Assembly: GCA_934661755.1 (NCBI GenBank)
Contig: CAKUJM010000027.1
Coordinates: forward strand, 1-38,219
Direction of reading: 5' to 3'
Origin: an uncultured Lentisphaeria bacterium
GTDB lineage: Bacteria; Verrucomicrobiota; Lentisphaeria; Oligosphaerales; Oligosphaeraceae
DNA length: 38,219 bases
This document shows positions 1-9,170 of the stretch, one piece after another. The position numbers and the translations under genes are program-made. The notes below the pieces were generated by a model. The model worked only from the letters and a program-made list of their open reading frames with translations, was not told the DNA's origin and did no database searches. How positions within the stretch are numbered: position 1 is the stretch's first letter; each line of letters starts with the position of its first letter.

Positions 1-117
1 AAAGCACGGAAAGCACGGAAAGCACGGAAAGCACGGAAAGCACGGAAAGCACGGAAAGCACGGAAAGCACGGAAAACGCGGAAAACGCGGAAAACGCGGA
101 AAACGCGGAAAACGCGG
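1..117. repeat. 9-bp tandem repeat array, 13 units in two variants
   Basis: Eight perfect copies of AAAGCACGG (1-72) are followed directly by five perfect copies of AAAACGCGG (73-117). The period is strictly 9 bp and the variants are not interspersed. The array touches the window edge, so the true copy number is unknown. It lies about 40 bp upstream of the first gene's promoter. A 9-bp period is a multiple of three, but no gene is assigned across it. I cannot tell whether it is a neutral minisatellite or bound by a protein. Confidence 0.97.
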
Positions 118-186
118 AAAAATTTCCGCTAAAATGAAAATTTTTGCGTTAAGACGGCTTGACAACCTTGAAAAGTTCCTTATAGT
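118..186 (+). promoter_or_regulatory. Near-consensus sigma70-type promoter with AT-rich upstream element
   Basis: TTGACA (159-164) and TATAGT (181-186) are separated by 16 bp, close to the housekeeping consensus. Immediately upstream, 118-150 is AT-rich and contains the inverted repeat AAAAATTT/AAATTTTT (118-125/138-145), placed like an UP element. Transcription would start near 193 and give a leader of about 147 nt before the ATG at 340. The leader has a T-rich stretch (249-262) and small hairpins but no riboswitch I recognise. Confidence 0.7.
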
Positions 187-339
187 AAGCGGTATTACTG
201 CGTAGATGGTCTCAATTCCGGCCTCCGGACATACTAGAATCCAGAAGATTTTTGTTTTTTTTAGTCACCAACCAACAAACAACATGTTCCGTGCGGTCAT
301 GTGCCAAGCGGAATCAACCAAACAAAAAAGGAAGAGATA

Positions 340-1323
340 ATGAACAAGTTCCTTACAGCATTGATCGTTGGCGCAATCTCTGCGACCACCTTCGCCGCTG
401 GCAACAGCCTGGTCTATGACTACAAGGCTTCTGTCAAGCGCATCAACCCGGTCACCGGCAACATCAAGTACACCAAGGATGCTTGGGATGGCAAGAAGGC
501 TGACGCGACCAAGAAGCTGGAGAGCTACTCCGTCGCCAGCGACACCCTGCAGGGCTACCTCGTGCTGACCGCTTGCTCCACCTGCGCCGAAGACGGCTGG
601 ATCAAGTTCAATGCCGACGAAAACAAGGCGACCCTCCTGGTCACCCGCAAGGGCGACAAGAAGAAGCTGGCTTGGAAGTTCACCGATGTCGATATCAATG
701 GCGGTGTCTTCAACAAGGGTGTTGGCGTCCGTCCTGCCGGCGATACGCTGGTGGAGAAGGCCACCAGCCTGAAGAAGATCAAGAGCGCCTGGATGTGGCT
801 CGAGTACTCGACCGCGATCTACGGATACAACACCGCCAACAAGGTCTATGGCGGCGGCAAGTACCCGTACTATGGCATCCTCGGCGAGGATTACAAGAGT
901 GTCGAGATCATCAGCGCCGGCTTCGGCAAGGCTGTCGGCGGTTCGCAGACCGATACCATTGACGGCGGCATCTGCGGCGAGTCCTCGTCCAAGACCGCTG
1001 GATGCGTCCGCATCGACAGCATCTCCGGCAGCCTGGTTGGCTACGCTGAGATCGACGGCCCCTGCGGCACTCCGATGTGGGATGCCTGCGAGCTGACGAT
1101 TGTCGCCGACGGTCAGGGTGATCAGCCGAGCGGCAAGCTCTCCGAGACTGCCGTGAGCGGCACCTGGAGCATCAAGTTCAACAAGAAGCAGACCAAGGCG
1201 TTCAACACCACCGAGATCGATGAACTCGCCCTCCTGAAGGCCAAGGCCGCCAACGCCCAAGGCAACGGGTTCGCCACTGAAAATGGTGGTCCTTGGGACA
1301 CCGCCGTCATCAATGCTGACTAA
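340..1323 (+). CDS. Exported protein of unknown function, probably strongly expressed
   Basis: The 327-residue product begins with a typical signal peptide (MNKFLTALIVGAISATTFA, cleavage predicted before AGN). The ATG at 340 is chosen because a purine-rich Shine-Dalgarno stretch (AAGGAAGAG) lies just before it and the signal peptide starts there; an upstream GTG at 301 is in frame but adds a non-signal extension. The mature part is rich in Lys, Gly, Thr and Asp, has a CSTC pair near residue 80 and scattered later Cys that could form disulfides, and is predicted mostly beta. I recognise no family. Near-consensus promoter, good ribosome site, very uniform codons (Lys almost always AAG) and its own strong terminator suggest an abundant exported product, perhaps structural. 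A long antisense frame over the same bases is a codon-bias shadow. Confidence 0.85.
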   Translation: MNKFLTALIVGAISATTFAAGNSLVYDYKASVKRINPVTGNIKYTKDAWDGKKADATKKLESYSVASDTLQGYLVLTACSTCAEDGWIKFNADENKATLLVTRKGDKKKLAWKFTDVDINGGVFNKGVGVRPAGDTLVEKATSLKKIKSAWMWLEYSTAIYGYNTANKVYGGGKYPYYGILGEDYKSVEIISAGFGKAVGGSQTDTIDGGICGESSSKTAGCVRIDSISGSLVGYAEIDGPCGTPMWDACELTIVADGQGDQPSGKLSETAVSGTWSIKFNKKQTKAFNTTEIDELALLKAKAANAQGNGFATENGGPWDTAVINAD

Positions 1324-1373
1324 CCATTCGGTTATTCAATTGATTCATTCGAGATTCACCTAGCGTGAATGGG

Positions 1374-1411
1374 AGCCACCGGAATCACTGACGTGTTTTC
1401 GGTGGCTTTTT
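1374..1411 (+). terminator. Rho-independent terminator of the exported-protein gene
   Basis: AGCCACCG (1374-1381) pairs with CGGTGGCT (1400-1407), followed by a T run to 1411. It closes the monocistronic unit 51 nt after the stop codon. Confidence 0.9.
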
Positions 1412-1508
1412 CGTATCTGCCGTGGAACACTGCATTCCAGAGCGTGTCATACGGCGGGGGCATCGCCATTCATCCGTTTAACCATTTCCTTCTCGGAACA
1501 CTTCCGCC

Positions 1509-2231
1509 ATGCTTTCAGTAGATCAGAAAAAGTACGCCGTCATAATCACGATATGCCTGGCGGTTGCATGCGTATCCGGCTATTTTCTGGCGTCCGGGAA
1601 TGGCGATGGGCAGAGCGGGGCGGTCCTGCCTGTGGAGAACGGAAGTGCCTCGGGGGCGTCATCCCCTGAAAACGCCGGCGCAGTAGCGGCGTCTCCGGAC
1701 GGCATCGGCGACGATGCGGAAGACGAGGCCATAAGCAGATTTCACGAGCTGCTGGACGACAACCAGGAGAGCGAGTGCCTTGCGGCGGCCAGGGATCTGG
1801 CCCGGTCGCCAAATGCCAAATGCCGCTATGAGGCGATAAAGGCCTTCGAGTGGTATGGCGGCGAGGAGAATTTGCAGGAGCTTTTCCGGCTGGTATTCGA
1901 CTCGGATCTGGGGGTTGCCGAGTGCGCCCTTGACTCCTATGAGATGGTTTTCCGCAGCCTGGAGGATAGTCCGGGCGACGAGACGATGGCGTCGCTGAAG
2001 AAGATCATCCTCGACACCAGCGATACGGATCGGCTGGAAAGCCTTTTTGCACTCACGCAGCCCCTGGACGAGGTGGTGTCCCTGCCGTGTCTGGTGGAGA
2101 TTCTCCAGGCCGCGAACGAGGACGGCAACGATGAGCTGGCCGATTTGGCGCGGGAGTACATCGATTTTGCCACAGAGCAGGATTCCGGCATCGACTCCCT
2201 CGAGAAGGCCCAGCAGTGGCTGGACAGGTAG
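1509..2231 (+). CDS. Membrane-anchored HEAT-like helical repeat protein, function unknown
   Basis: The 240-residue product has one N-terminal hydrophobic helix (about residues 9-28), then a Gly/Ser/Ala/Asp-rich linker to about residue 75. The rest is an acidic array of paired amphipathic helices (for example around ARDLARSPNAKCRYEAIKAFEWYG) resembling HEAT/armadillo solenoids. The helix is probably an uncleaved anchor that puts the solenoid outside the cytoplasm. There is no catalytic motif. The start at 1509 has no clear Shine-Dalgarno but fits the transmembrane segment. It lies 81 nt before the foldase gene and may share its transcript. A protein-binding scaffold role is inferred from fold type only. 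Confidence 0.75.
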   Translation: MLSVDQKKYAVIITICLAVACVSGYFLASGNGDGQSGAVLPVENGSASGASSPENAGAVAASPDGIGDDAEDEAISRFHELLDDNQESECLAAARDLARSPNAKCRYEAIKAFEWYGGEENLQELFRLVFDSDLGVAECALDSYEMVFRSLEDSPGDETMASLKKIILDTSDTDRLESLFALTQPLDEVVSLPCLVEILQAANEDGNDELADLAREYIDFATEQDSGIDSLEKAQQWLDR

Positions 2232-2312
2232 GCCAGCGATTCCGAATAAGGCAGGGGACGGAGGGCATTGGCGGCCATTGGAGAGCAAAGCAAGATCTGG
2301 AGATATTCACTC

Positions 2313-3365
2313 ATGAGGAAGAGGTTGCAGACATGCATCATGGCATTGTGCGTGGCGTCCCTGGCGAATGCGCAGCCTGCCCAGGACAATGCGCCATCGT
2401 CATCCCCGGGGGAATCCGTCGTCATGGCGAAGCTGTCGGATGACGACATGGCGGTTTCGCTGAATGGCGAGGCGGTGACATGGGGGGAGTTGCGCGAGAT
2501 GCTGCCCGACGAGGTGAAGGTGTCATTGAGCGATGGCGAGGCCGGTGTGGAGAATACGGTATTGTCGTACCTCCGGCAGATGCTGCTGCGCGGATGCCTC
2601 AAGCAGGACGCGGTGCGCCAGGGCTATTCAATCACTCCGGAAGAGCGCGAAAAGTTCATCCAGAAGCTCAAGAAGGACCTGGAGGTGTCCGGCAAGGGCG
2701 TGACGGTGGAGGAGTATTTGAAGAGTTTTGACAAGCAGGACACCATGTCATGGTGTCGGATGAGCGTAAACGAGCTCATGATGGTGGCACGGCTTGCCGA
2801 GGATGTCTCAAAGGAGGTCGAGGTCAGCGAGGAGGATGTCCGGCGGCAGTACGAGGAGCTCAACCGCATGAATGAAGCGGCGGAACGGAAGAACGACGAG
2901 CTGCGACGGGATTTCGATTTCATCACCAACGACGTCAGGATGGAGACCGACGATGGCTTCAAGGCGATAGCAAGGGATTATTCCGATGGCGCGGAGGCGG
3001 TGCGTGGCGGGGTTGTCAGCGCGAAGTTCACGCGTGCCGAGCTGGCGGAGGAGCTGGGGATGGAGAGTTTTGATCTGGCCAAGGGGCAGAATACCGGCAT
3101 GATTGAGACGCCCACCGCGATACGCATTGTCCGGGTGATGGATGTGATTGCGCCGTCCGGCGAGGGCGGCGTGGAGCAGCTCAAGGTGGCGCAGATACTG
3201 TTCCGGAAGGAGGAGGTCCTCAAGGATGTCCCCGAGGCCATTGTCAGGAGCGCCATCCTGGAGAACAAGAGGAACCAGGAGTTCAACAAATACGCCGACA
3301 GGCTTTTCCGCAATTCCAGAATACAATGTCCGCTGTTTCCGGAAGCGGCATTTGGCAAAAAATAG
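2313..3365 (+). CDS. SurA/PpiC-like periplasmic peptidyl-prolyl isomerase (parvulin)
   Basis: The product is 350 residues with a signal peptide (MRKRLQTCIMALCVASLANA). A SurA-type N-terminal domain follows: SLNGEAVTWGELREMLP..., then helices with the hallmark R-QGYSITPEE and LRQMLLRGCLKQ segments. A parvulin-like region (about residues 190-300) contains AIARDYSDGAEAVRGGVV, the A-YS-G-A-GG pattern of PpiC domains. A second parvulin-like strand set appears around EQLKVAQILFRKEEVL. The ATG at 2313 is preceded by GGAGA at 10-nt spacing and starts the signal peptide; an in-frame TTG at 2268 is less likely. Family members assist folding of envelope and secreted proteins. It ends 18 nt before the giant secreted protein gene, a plausible client. 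Confidence 0.85.
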   Translation: MRKRLQTCIMALCVASLANAQPAQDNAPSSSPGESVVMAKLSDDDMAVSLNGEAVTWGELREMLPDEVKVSLSDGEAGVENTVLSYLRQMLLRGCLKQDAVRQGYSITPEEREKFIQKLKKDLEVSGKGVTVEEYLKSFDKQDTMSWCRMSVNELMMVARLAEDVSKEVEVSEEDVRRQYEELNRMNEAAERKNDELRRDFDFITNDVRMETDDGFKAIARDYSDGAEAVRGGVVSAKFTRAELAEELGMESFDLAKGQNTGMIETPTAIRIVRVMDVIAPSGEGGVEQLKVAQILFRKEEVLKDVPEAIVRSAILENKRNQEFNKYADRLFRNSRIQCPLFPEAAFGKK

Positions 3366-3383
3366 CGCCGGGGGCGACCACGC

Positions 3384-6300
3384 ATGAAGAGAGAGCCAAG
3401 CATTTTTCCCTGCCTTCTAGCCGCAGTCATCGGCCTGGCCGGCCTCCTGCGGGCCGCGGACTACGATTTTTCCAGATGGCTCATCGGCAACAGCGCCGCG
3501 GATGTCGTCAATGCCGCGAAGATCGCCTATGACAACGACCGGCCGCTGGTGGTCTTGTACTCCAACCTGGGGTCGTGTGCGCATTGCGAGGCGGTATGGA
3601 ACAACTCGCTGTGCGACGGCGGCGTGAGGCACAAGTCATCATGCCGGATCAGCAGCACCCATCCGATTCGCGAATATGCCCGGGAGAACAAGCTGGTGCT
3701 GCTCTATTTGGCCAGCGACGTGGATCCGGAGTACCGCGTGGAGCACAGCGCCATCCTGAATGCGTTCAAGAAGCATACGGGGATTACCGACTATTCCACG
3801 ATCGCCATAATGAAGGTGACCGACCAGGCGAATCTGGACAACCCGGGAAATACGGAGCTGTTTGGCAAGAATGGCGGCACCGTGGTGGTCGGGAAATTCC
3901 GTTTCCTGGGCGGCTTCAGGGTCTACGCGGGCAGCAACAGCTTTTCGCTGCCGTCTGCGGATTCCGATTTGCGCATATCGCATTTCAAGCGGGCGATGGC
4001 GGCGTATTTCCCCAACGACTACTGGACCACGATGGAGCCGCCATTGGTGAAGCTGACCGGCTATGACAGCGCCGTCGAGCTGACGCCGCTGGCCGAGGAG
4101 GCGGTGGAGGGCGGTGTCATCGACAGCGCCAACGGCGCGCAGCAGTGGTATCGGTTTGCCGCCGAGGCCTCGCGGGAGTACAGATTCTCCGCGACGGCGC
4201 CCACCGCCTCAAGCGCCAGGTACGGATATGCCTTCTATACCCGAAGCGGACTTGGCAGCGCGGTGTCGATCGGGGAGAAGGTCGGCAGCGCCCCGTCGGT
4301 GCTGACGGGGGGATTTTCGGTCAAGCCGTCGAGTTCGGGCGAGATCTATCTGCGCATCTACCAGCTCGACATGTCGGGGGGCAGCTCCGCCTTTGAGCTG
4401 ACCTATTCCGCCGGTGAAAAAGGCGCCGGCGGCGACACTCCCGGCGGCGGGGATGAGCCCGCGACCGGCGACAATGACGGCGAGTGGGAATTTGACCACT
4501 GGATTGAGGGGAACAGCGCCGCGGACGTGCACCGTGCCGTGAAGGCGGCAAAGGACAACGAGCGGCCGTTGCTGATCCTGTACAGCAACCTGGGGTCGTG
4601 CGCCCATTGCGTCAATGTCTGGAACAACTCGTTGTGCGATGGCGGCGTGCACCATAGTGTCGCGTCCTGCGCGGCGGCGAAGTCGCATCCGATTCGCGAA
4701 TATGCCCGGAGGAAGAAGCTGGTGATGCTATATTTGGCCAGCGATGTGGATCCGGAATACCGCAAGGAGCACAGCGCCATCCTGACTGCGTTCAAGAAGC
4801 ACACGGGGATTACCGACTATTCCACGATCGCCATAATGAAGGTGACCGACCAGGCGAATCTTGACAATCCGTCGGATACCGGGCTGCTGGGGAAGGCCGG
4901 CGGCCTGTCGCTCATCGGGAGATTCCGTTTCCTGGGCAGCTTTACGGTCTATGGCAAGCACGGGAATCTCGTTTTGCCCTCGTCCGACACCCAGTTGCGC
5001 GAGTCGCACTTTGAGCGGGCGGTGGAGTTGTTCTTCCCGAATGACCACTGGTCGACGATTGATCCGCCGATTGTGGGGGCGACATCGTGGCGCACTGCGG
5101 TGCAGATTGCGCCATTTGAGCACCGCCCGGGGGAGATTTCGCTGGTGTCGAAGGATGTGAACGGCGTGGCGCTGACCTGCAATTTGAATGGCAGTCTCAA
5201 GACCCACTGGTACCGATTCGACGCGTCGGCGGGGCGGCGGTACAGCTTCCTGACCTATGCGCCTCCGGCGGTGGATGACGGCATCACGGTCTCGGTGGAC
5301 TTCTTCAAGCCGGGTGCGGATGGCACGGTTGACGACAATGGCGCTTCATTGAAGGGCAAATCCGCATCGGGCGGCAGCGTGATTGCCAATGGCTTCTATC
5401 TGGATGCCACGGAGGACGGCGTGCATTACATCCGGATCCGCCGGGGCGGCGGCGACGATGTCACCGGATTCTCCTTCACGCTATGCCATTACGACATCCC
5501 GTCTCCGGCAGTCGGCGAGATTGCCAACCCGATGGCGTCCGGAGCCCAGCCGGGCAAGTGGACCACGGATCTGTCGGCGGCCAAGTCCGCCGCCGACAGG
5601 GACGGCAAGGCGCTGCTGGCGTGCTTCGAAGGCGTGCGGTGGTGTCCGTACTGCATCTACTCCGAGTATGAGCTGTTCGGCAAGGCGGACTTTGCGGATT
5701 GGGCGAAGGACAACGCCTACCTGGTGACGATCGACAACAAGCTTCGCAGCGGCACGGGGCCGAGCCTGTACAATGACGACTGGGCGGGCGGATGGATGGC
5801 GATCAACAATATCTCCGCCGAACAAGCCGCCAATGCGCTGGCGGCCAACGCGGCGTTGCAGACGAAGTACGCCTTGCCATGGCGTCAGCAGTCGCAAAAG
5901 CCGATTGGCTATCCGACGCTGCTGGCGGTTGATCCACTGCGCGACATCGTCCTGGGGCGGATCTCGCCCTCCAGCGCGACCCTTGACGACGTAAAGGCGC
6001 TGGCGGCATTGGCGACGGCGAAGCCGGAGGCAAATCACGAGGAATTGGACAACTACATCTCCGGCGCAGTCGCGGTGGAAGGCGGCGATTCCATCCGCGC
6101 GATGATCGGCGGCGTGAACCGTGTGGACTGGCGGGGCTTTGCAGTGGCTCCCGGCGATGCGTGGAGCTTCACGGTGAAGGTGGATGACGCCGCCGCCGCC
6201 GGAGAATCCCGGGTCGAGCTGGCGCTGTTTGACGTCACTGGCGTGGGCACCCTCAATTACGCCGACGACCAGGGCGTGGACTGCGAGAATTCCGGCAGGT

Positions 6301-9113
6301 TGATTGGCACGGCAACCGGCAGTCTGGCCGATGGCGTCGCCATCAGCCAGGTCTTCAACGCGGCCGGCGAAGTGCGTTTGCGGATCAAGCTGGCGGATGG
6401 CTCATTGCCGTCGCCGGAACTGGCGGCCTATACGCTGGCTGCCGGGAAGCTTTCCGGCATCAACTGCGAGGTGTCGCTGCCGGGGGCGCCATTGACGGCG
6501 AGCAAATATGACCGCACGGTGGCGATTCCGGTGACGCTGATTGACCACAACGCCGGCAACGACGAGGCGGTGTCGGTGACCTATGCGGTAGTCGGCGGCA
6601 CTGCCCAGGCGGGACGCGACTTCGAGTTCGATGCATCCGCCGATCACACCCTTGCCTGGACGGCGGAGGAAAGGCATGCCAATGTCGCCAGGCGGATCGA
6701 GATTCCCCTTCCGGACAACGAGGAGATCTGGGATGGCCACCGCTCCTTCACGGTCAGGCTGGAGTGGAAGACCGGTCCCGGGCGGGCCGCGCCGAATGCC
6801 GAGGTCCGGGTCGATCTGATTGCGAAGCCGGGCTTCGCGGAGGCATCGGATCTGGAGGTCAAGCTGGTGCGTGGGGTGCATAGCCGGATCGAAATCCCCA
6901 TCCACGCGTCCGACAATCCGGACAATGCGCTCTCTTACATTGTCACCGACGGCGCCTTGCCGTCGGGGATGGCAGCCGCCATCGTGGGCAGCGAGGCGCT
7001 GGTGATCTCCGGCGTGCCGGCGGCGGATGCGGCCAATGGCGAAATGTCGCTGAAGCTGCGGCAGTCCGTGGGAACGGAAATGCTGGAGTCCGAGGAGGGC
7101 AGGCGGATCGTCTTCACCGTCGGCCAGATCAGCGATCTGAACAGCTATGCCGATGCCGGCAACGGCGACGTCCCGCATCGCTTTTCCGGCGAATTGCTGC
7201 GGAATCCTGGTGGCGAAAGCCACTACATCGGCGGCGTGTTCGACTTCGAGGTGCTGCCCGGCCGGCTGGCGGTGACGCTGGATTGCCGGGAAGGGCGGCT
7301 TTGCGGCACGCTGGACAGCTGGAGCGCATGCGACAGCTACGGCAAATTCACCGCCAATTTCAAGTTGAAGGCCGAGGGTGTGGAGGACAAGGAGTATCCG
7401 CTGACACTGGAGCTGGATGGCGTTGGCGGCGTCTCCGGGTCGTTCGGCGGTGACGGCGAGGCTTCGGCGCTGGCCGGCATGGCGCGCACGGTGTGGACTG
7501 CGGAGGAAATCAAGGACTTCAAGCCATACTACACTGTCGCCTTCAAGGCGGTGCCTGAAGAAAGCCATCCCGAAGATGATGACTTCGATCTGGAGGCGAT
7601 GCTGCCCAGCCTGGGCGGGATGGCCTTCAGCCTGGGCGAAGACGGCTCGATCGCCTACACCGTCCTGATGCGGGACGCGGAGGCCAGGGGCACCGGCACG
7701 GCGCATCTGCAGAAGTCAGACGACGGCACTGCCGACTTCAGCTTCTTCTGCCGGTATGAGTCCGCCAATGGCAAGGCGGCATTTGTCGGCGGCAAGCTGG
7801 GCATCATGAACAATGGCAAGAGCGATGGCTATACCTACACGGTGTCGGATTGCAACAGCGGCAGGACCGCGTGCTATGACCACTCCGGAGGCGCCACGCC
7901 GATGAATGCCTGCGGCATAGACTTTGACCAGGGCAAGCCGCTGTACCGGCATATCGGCGGTGCAGAAGGCGGCCAGCAGTCAAATCGCTTCTTCTTTGGC
8001 GCGCAGACGCCAGATGGGGTCGGAAATGGCCGGATCACCGCGGTGCCGCGCACCATCATGGTGTCGGAGGGCGACGATGGCCAGCTGTCGGTCACGGATG
8101 AGAACCCATATCGCCTGTCGATCATCGCGGAGACCGATGCCCAGGGCAGGCTGACTGGATTCTTCCATGGGAGCTTCCGGGCGTTTGTCAGCGGCCTTGA
8201 CATGGATGATCATCCGGACCAGGTGGTGTTCAGCGGCGTCTATACGCCGATTGAGGAGGCATGCTGTTCAAGCGAGGGAGCGCAGCCGGCGGGGCGCGGA
8301 TTCTACATGATGAATGACGCGTTGGGGGCAGCCCATTACTTCAACGTGCGCCTCTATCCGGAGTCGATGATGGAGGATGAAAATGGCGAACCGTTCAAAG
8401 GCAATCCGGCCTTGCCGGAGAGCGCGCTGTCGATCAATAAATCGGACAGGATCGATGATTTTGTCTGGACGACGGAGGATGCGCTGTCGGCCAGCGGCCA
8501 GCCGATGCATGTGCTGGCGGTTGATGCAAATGGCGGATGGAAGCTGCTGGAGGTCGGCATGGAAGGCGAGGTCATGGGCCGGCTTTATCCCGGCGCCTGG
8601 ACGCTCTACTTCATCGGCGCGAAAACCGGCGAAGGCGAGGGAGCCAAGTTCAGCGACGGATACCGCATCGGAAACGGCATTGCGATCACCATTGTCGATG
8701 TCGAGAATGTGGCGTTTGAGCTGTCGATCAATTCCGGCTGGAATCTGCTGTCCTTCCCGTGGCCGACGGCCAAGGTAAGCCACGGCGATTACATCGAGTT
8801 GCTGAACAGCTATGCGGTGTATGTGCCGGGAGCTGACGGCCGAAGCCTGGTGCGGCTCACTGCGGAGCACGCGCCGCTGAAGGGCGGCGACGCCTTCTGG
8901 GTGCGTGGCACGGAGGATGGCATCGCCTTGTCCTTCCATGCGACCATCGACGAAACCAGGAAGCCTGCCTTCGGCGACTCCAGATGGCATCTTTGCGCAC
9001 CGCATGACAATCTGGAGGGCGGCATGCTCTGGGATGGCATGCGCTACCAGCCGGCCGGCCGCGGCGGCGATGCCACCCGCGGCGGGTGGTTCAGGATGAA
9101 GGCCGGACAATGA
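3384..9113 (+). CDS. Giant exported multidomain protein with three thioredoxin-like modules and a Calx-beta domain
   Basis: The product is 1909 residues with a signal peptide (cleavage near LLRA-ADYD). Three modules of about 345 residues come first. Each has a thioredoxin-like domain (CAHC at 65-68, CAHC at 406-409, CPYC at 754-757) followed by a beta-sandwich resembling bacterial pre-peptidase C-terminal domains. Modules 1 and 2 are nearly identical in their thioredoxin parts and are separated by a Gly/Pro/Asp linker (about 340-362). Then come a Calx-beta-like domain (about 1030-1130, with VTYAVVGGTAQAGRDFEF) and an Ig-like putative domain (about 1135-1225). A long beta-rich region follows, with a C-terminal domain around INSGWNLLSFPWP (about 1780). 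No LPXTG, PEP-CTERM or type IX signal is evident. CxxC pairs suggest extracellular thiol-disulfide chemistry or metal binding; this is inference. The gene sits 18 nt after the PpiC foldase gene. Confidence 0.88.
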   Translation: MKREPSIFPCLLAAVIGLAGLLRAADYDFSRWLIGNSAADVVNAAKIAYDNDRPLVVLYSNLGSCAHCEAVWNNSLCDGGVRHKSSCRISSTHPIREYARENKLVLLYLASDVDPEYRVEHSAILNAFKKHTGITDYSTIAIMKVTDQANLDNPGNTELFGKNGGTVVVGKFRFLGGFRVYAGSNSFSLPSADSDLRISHFKRAMAAYFPNDYWTTMEPPLVKLTGYDSAVELTPLAEEAVEGGVIDSANGAQQWYRFAAEASREYRFSATAPTASSARYGYAFYTRSGLGSAVSIGEKVGSAPSVLTGGFSVKPSSSGEIYLRIYQLDMSGGSSAFELTYSAGEKGAGGDTPGGGDEPATGDNDGEWEFDHWIEGNSAADVHRAVKAAKDNERPLLILYSNLGSCAHCVNVWNNSLCDGGVHHSVASCAAAKSHPIREYARRKKLVMLYLASDVDPEYRKEHSAILTAFKKHTGITDYSTIAIMKVTDQANLDNPSDTGLLGKAGGLSLIGRFRFLGSFTVYGKHGNLVLPSSDTQLRESHFERAVELFFPNDHWSTIDPPIVGATSWRTAVQIAPFEHRPGEISLVSKDVNGVALTCNLNGSLKTHWYRFDASAGRRYSFLTYAPPAVDDGITVSVDFFKPGADGTVDDNGASLKGKSASGGSVIANGFYLDATEDGVHYIRIRRGGGDDVTGFSFTLCHYDIPSPAVGEIANPMASGAQPGKWTTDLSAAKSAADRDGKALLACFEGVRWCPYCIYSEYELFGKADFADWAKDNAYLVTIDNKLRSGTGPSLYNDDWAGGWMAINNISAEQAANALAANAALQTKYALPWRQQSQKPIGYPTLLAVDPLRDIVLGRISPSSATLDDVKALAALATAKPEANHEELDNYISGAVAVEGGDSIRAMIGGVNRVDWRGFAVAPGDAWSFTVKVDDAAAAGESRVELALFDVTGVGTLNYADDQGVDCENSGRLIGTATGSLADGVAISQVFNAAGEVRLRIKLADGSLPSPELAAYTLAAGKLSGINCEVSLPGAPLTASKYDRTVAIPVTLIDHNAGNDEAVSVTYAVVGGTAQAGRDFEFDASADHTLAWTAEERHANVARRIEIPLPDNEEIWDGHRSFTVRLEWKTGPGRAAPNAEVRVDLIAKPGFAEASDLEVKLVRGVHSRIEIPIHASDNPDNALSYIVTDGALPSGMAAAIVGSEALVISGVPAADAANGEMSLKLRQSVGTEMLESEEGRRIVFTVGQISDLNSYADAGNGDVPHRFSGELLRNPGGESHYIGGVFDFEVLPGRLAVTLDCREGRLCGTLDSWSACDSYGKFTANFKLKAEGVEDKEYPLTLELDGVGGVSGSFGGDGEASALAGMARTVWTAEEIKDFKPYYTVAFKAVPEESHPEDDDFDLEAMLPSLGGMAFSLGEDGSIAYTVLMRDAEARGTGTAHLQKSDDGTADFSFFCRYESANGKAAFVGGKLGIMNNGKSDGYTYTVSDCNSGRTACYDHSGGATPMNACGIDFDQGKPLYRHIGGAEGGQQSNRFFFGAQTPDGVGNGRITAVPRTIMVSEGDDGQLSVTDENPYRLSIIAETDAQGRLTGFFHGSFRAFVSGLDMDDHPDQVVFSGVYTPIEEACCSSEGAQPAGRGFYMMNDALGAAHYFNVRLYPESMMEDENGEPFKGNPALPESALSINKSDRIDDFVWTTEDALSASGQPMHVLAVDANGGWKLLEVGMEGEVMGRLYPGAWTLYFIGAKTGEGEGAKFSDGYRIGNGIAITIVDVENVAFELSINSGWNLLSFPWPTAKVSHGDYIELLNSYAVYVPGADGRSLVRLTAEHAPLKGGDAFWVRGTEDGIALSFHATIDETRKPAFGDSRWHLCAPHDNLEGGMLWDGMRYQPAGRGGDATRGGWFRMKAGQ
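3777..3835 (+). repeat. Copy 1 of a 59-nt perfect internal repeat in the giant gene
   Basis: These 59 bases are identical to 4803-4861, exactly 1026 nt (342 codons) downstream, inside the first thioredoxin-like domain. Flanking sequence is similar but has synonymous and coding differences. Confidence 0.95.
4803..4861 (+). repeat. Copy 2 of the 59-nt perfect internal repeat
   Basis: Identical to 3777-3835, encoding the same GITDYSTIAIMKVTDQAN stretch in the second thioredoxin-like domain. Zero silent differences over 59 nt suggest recent duplication or gene conversion. Confidence 0.95.
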
Positions 9114-9170
9114 CGGCGGACCGGCGCGCCGCCTTGGCATCAGACAACAACCTCCTGAATGTCGTGAAGT

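Noticed and set aside
1..117. CRISPR array
   Set aside because: Units are 9 bp with no spacers.
265..1260. 331-codon antisense open frame over the first exported-protein gene
   Set aside because: No ribosome site or signal; it arises from uniform third-base use. The plus-strand gene has promoter, ribosome site, signal peptide and terminator.
6402..7706. 434-codon minus-strand frame inside the giant gene
   Set aside because: Low-complexity shadow of a GC-rich coding strand with no recognisable domain.
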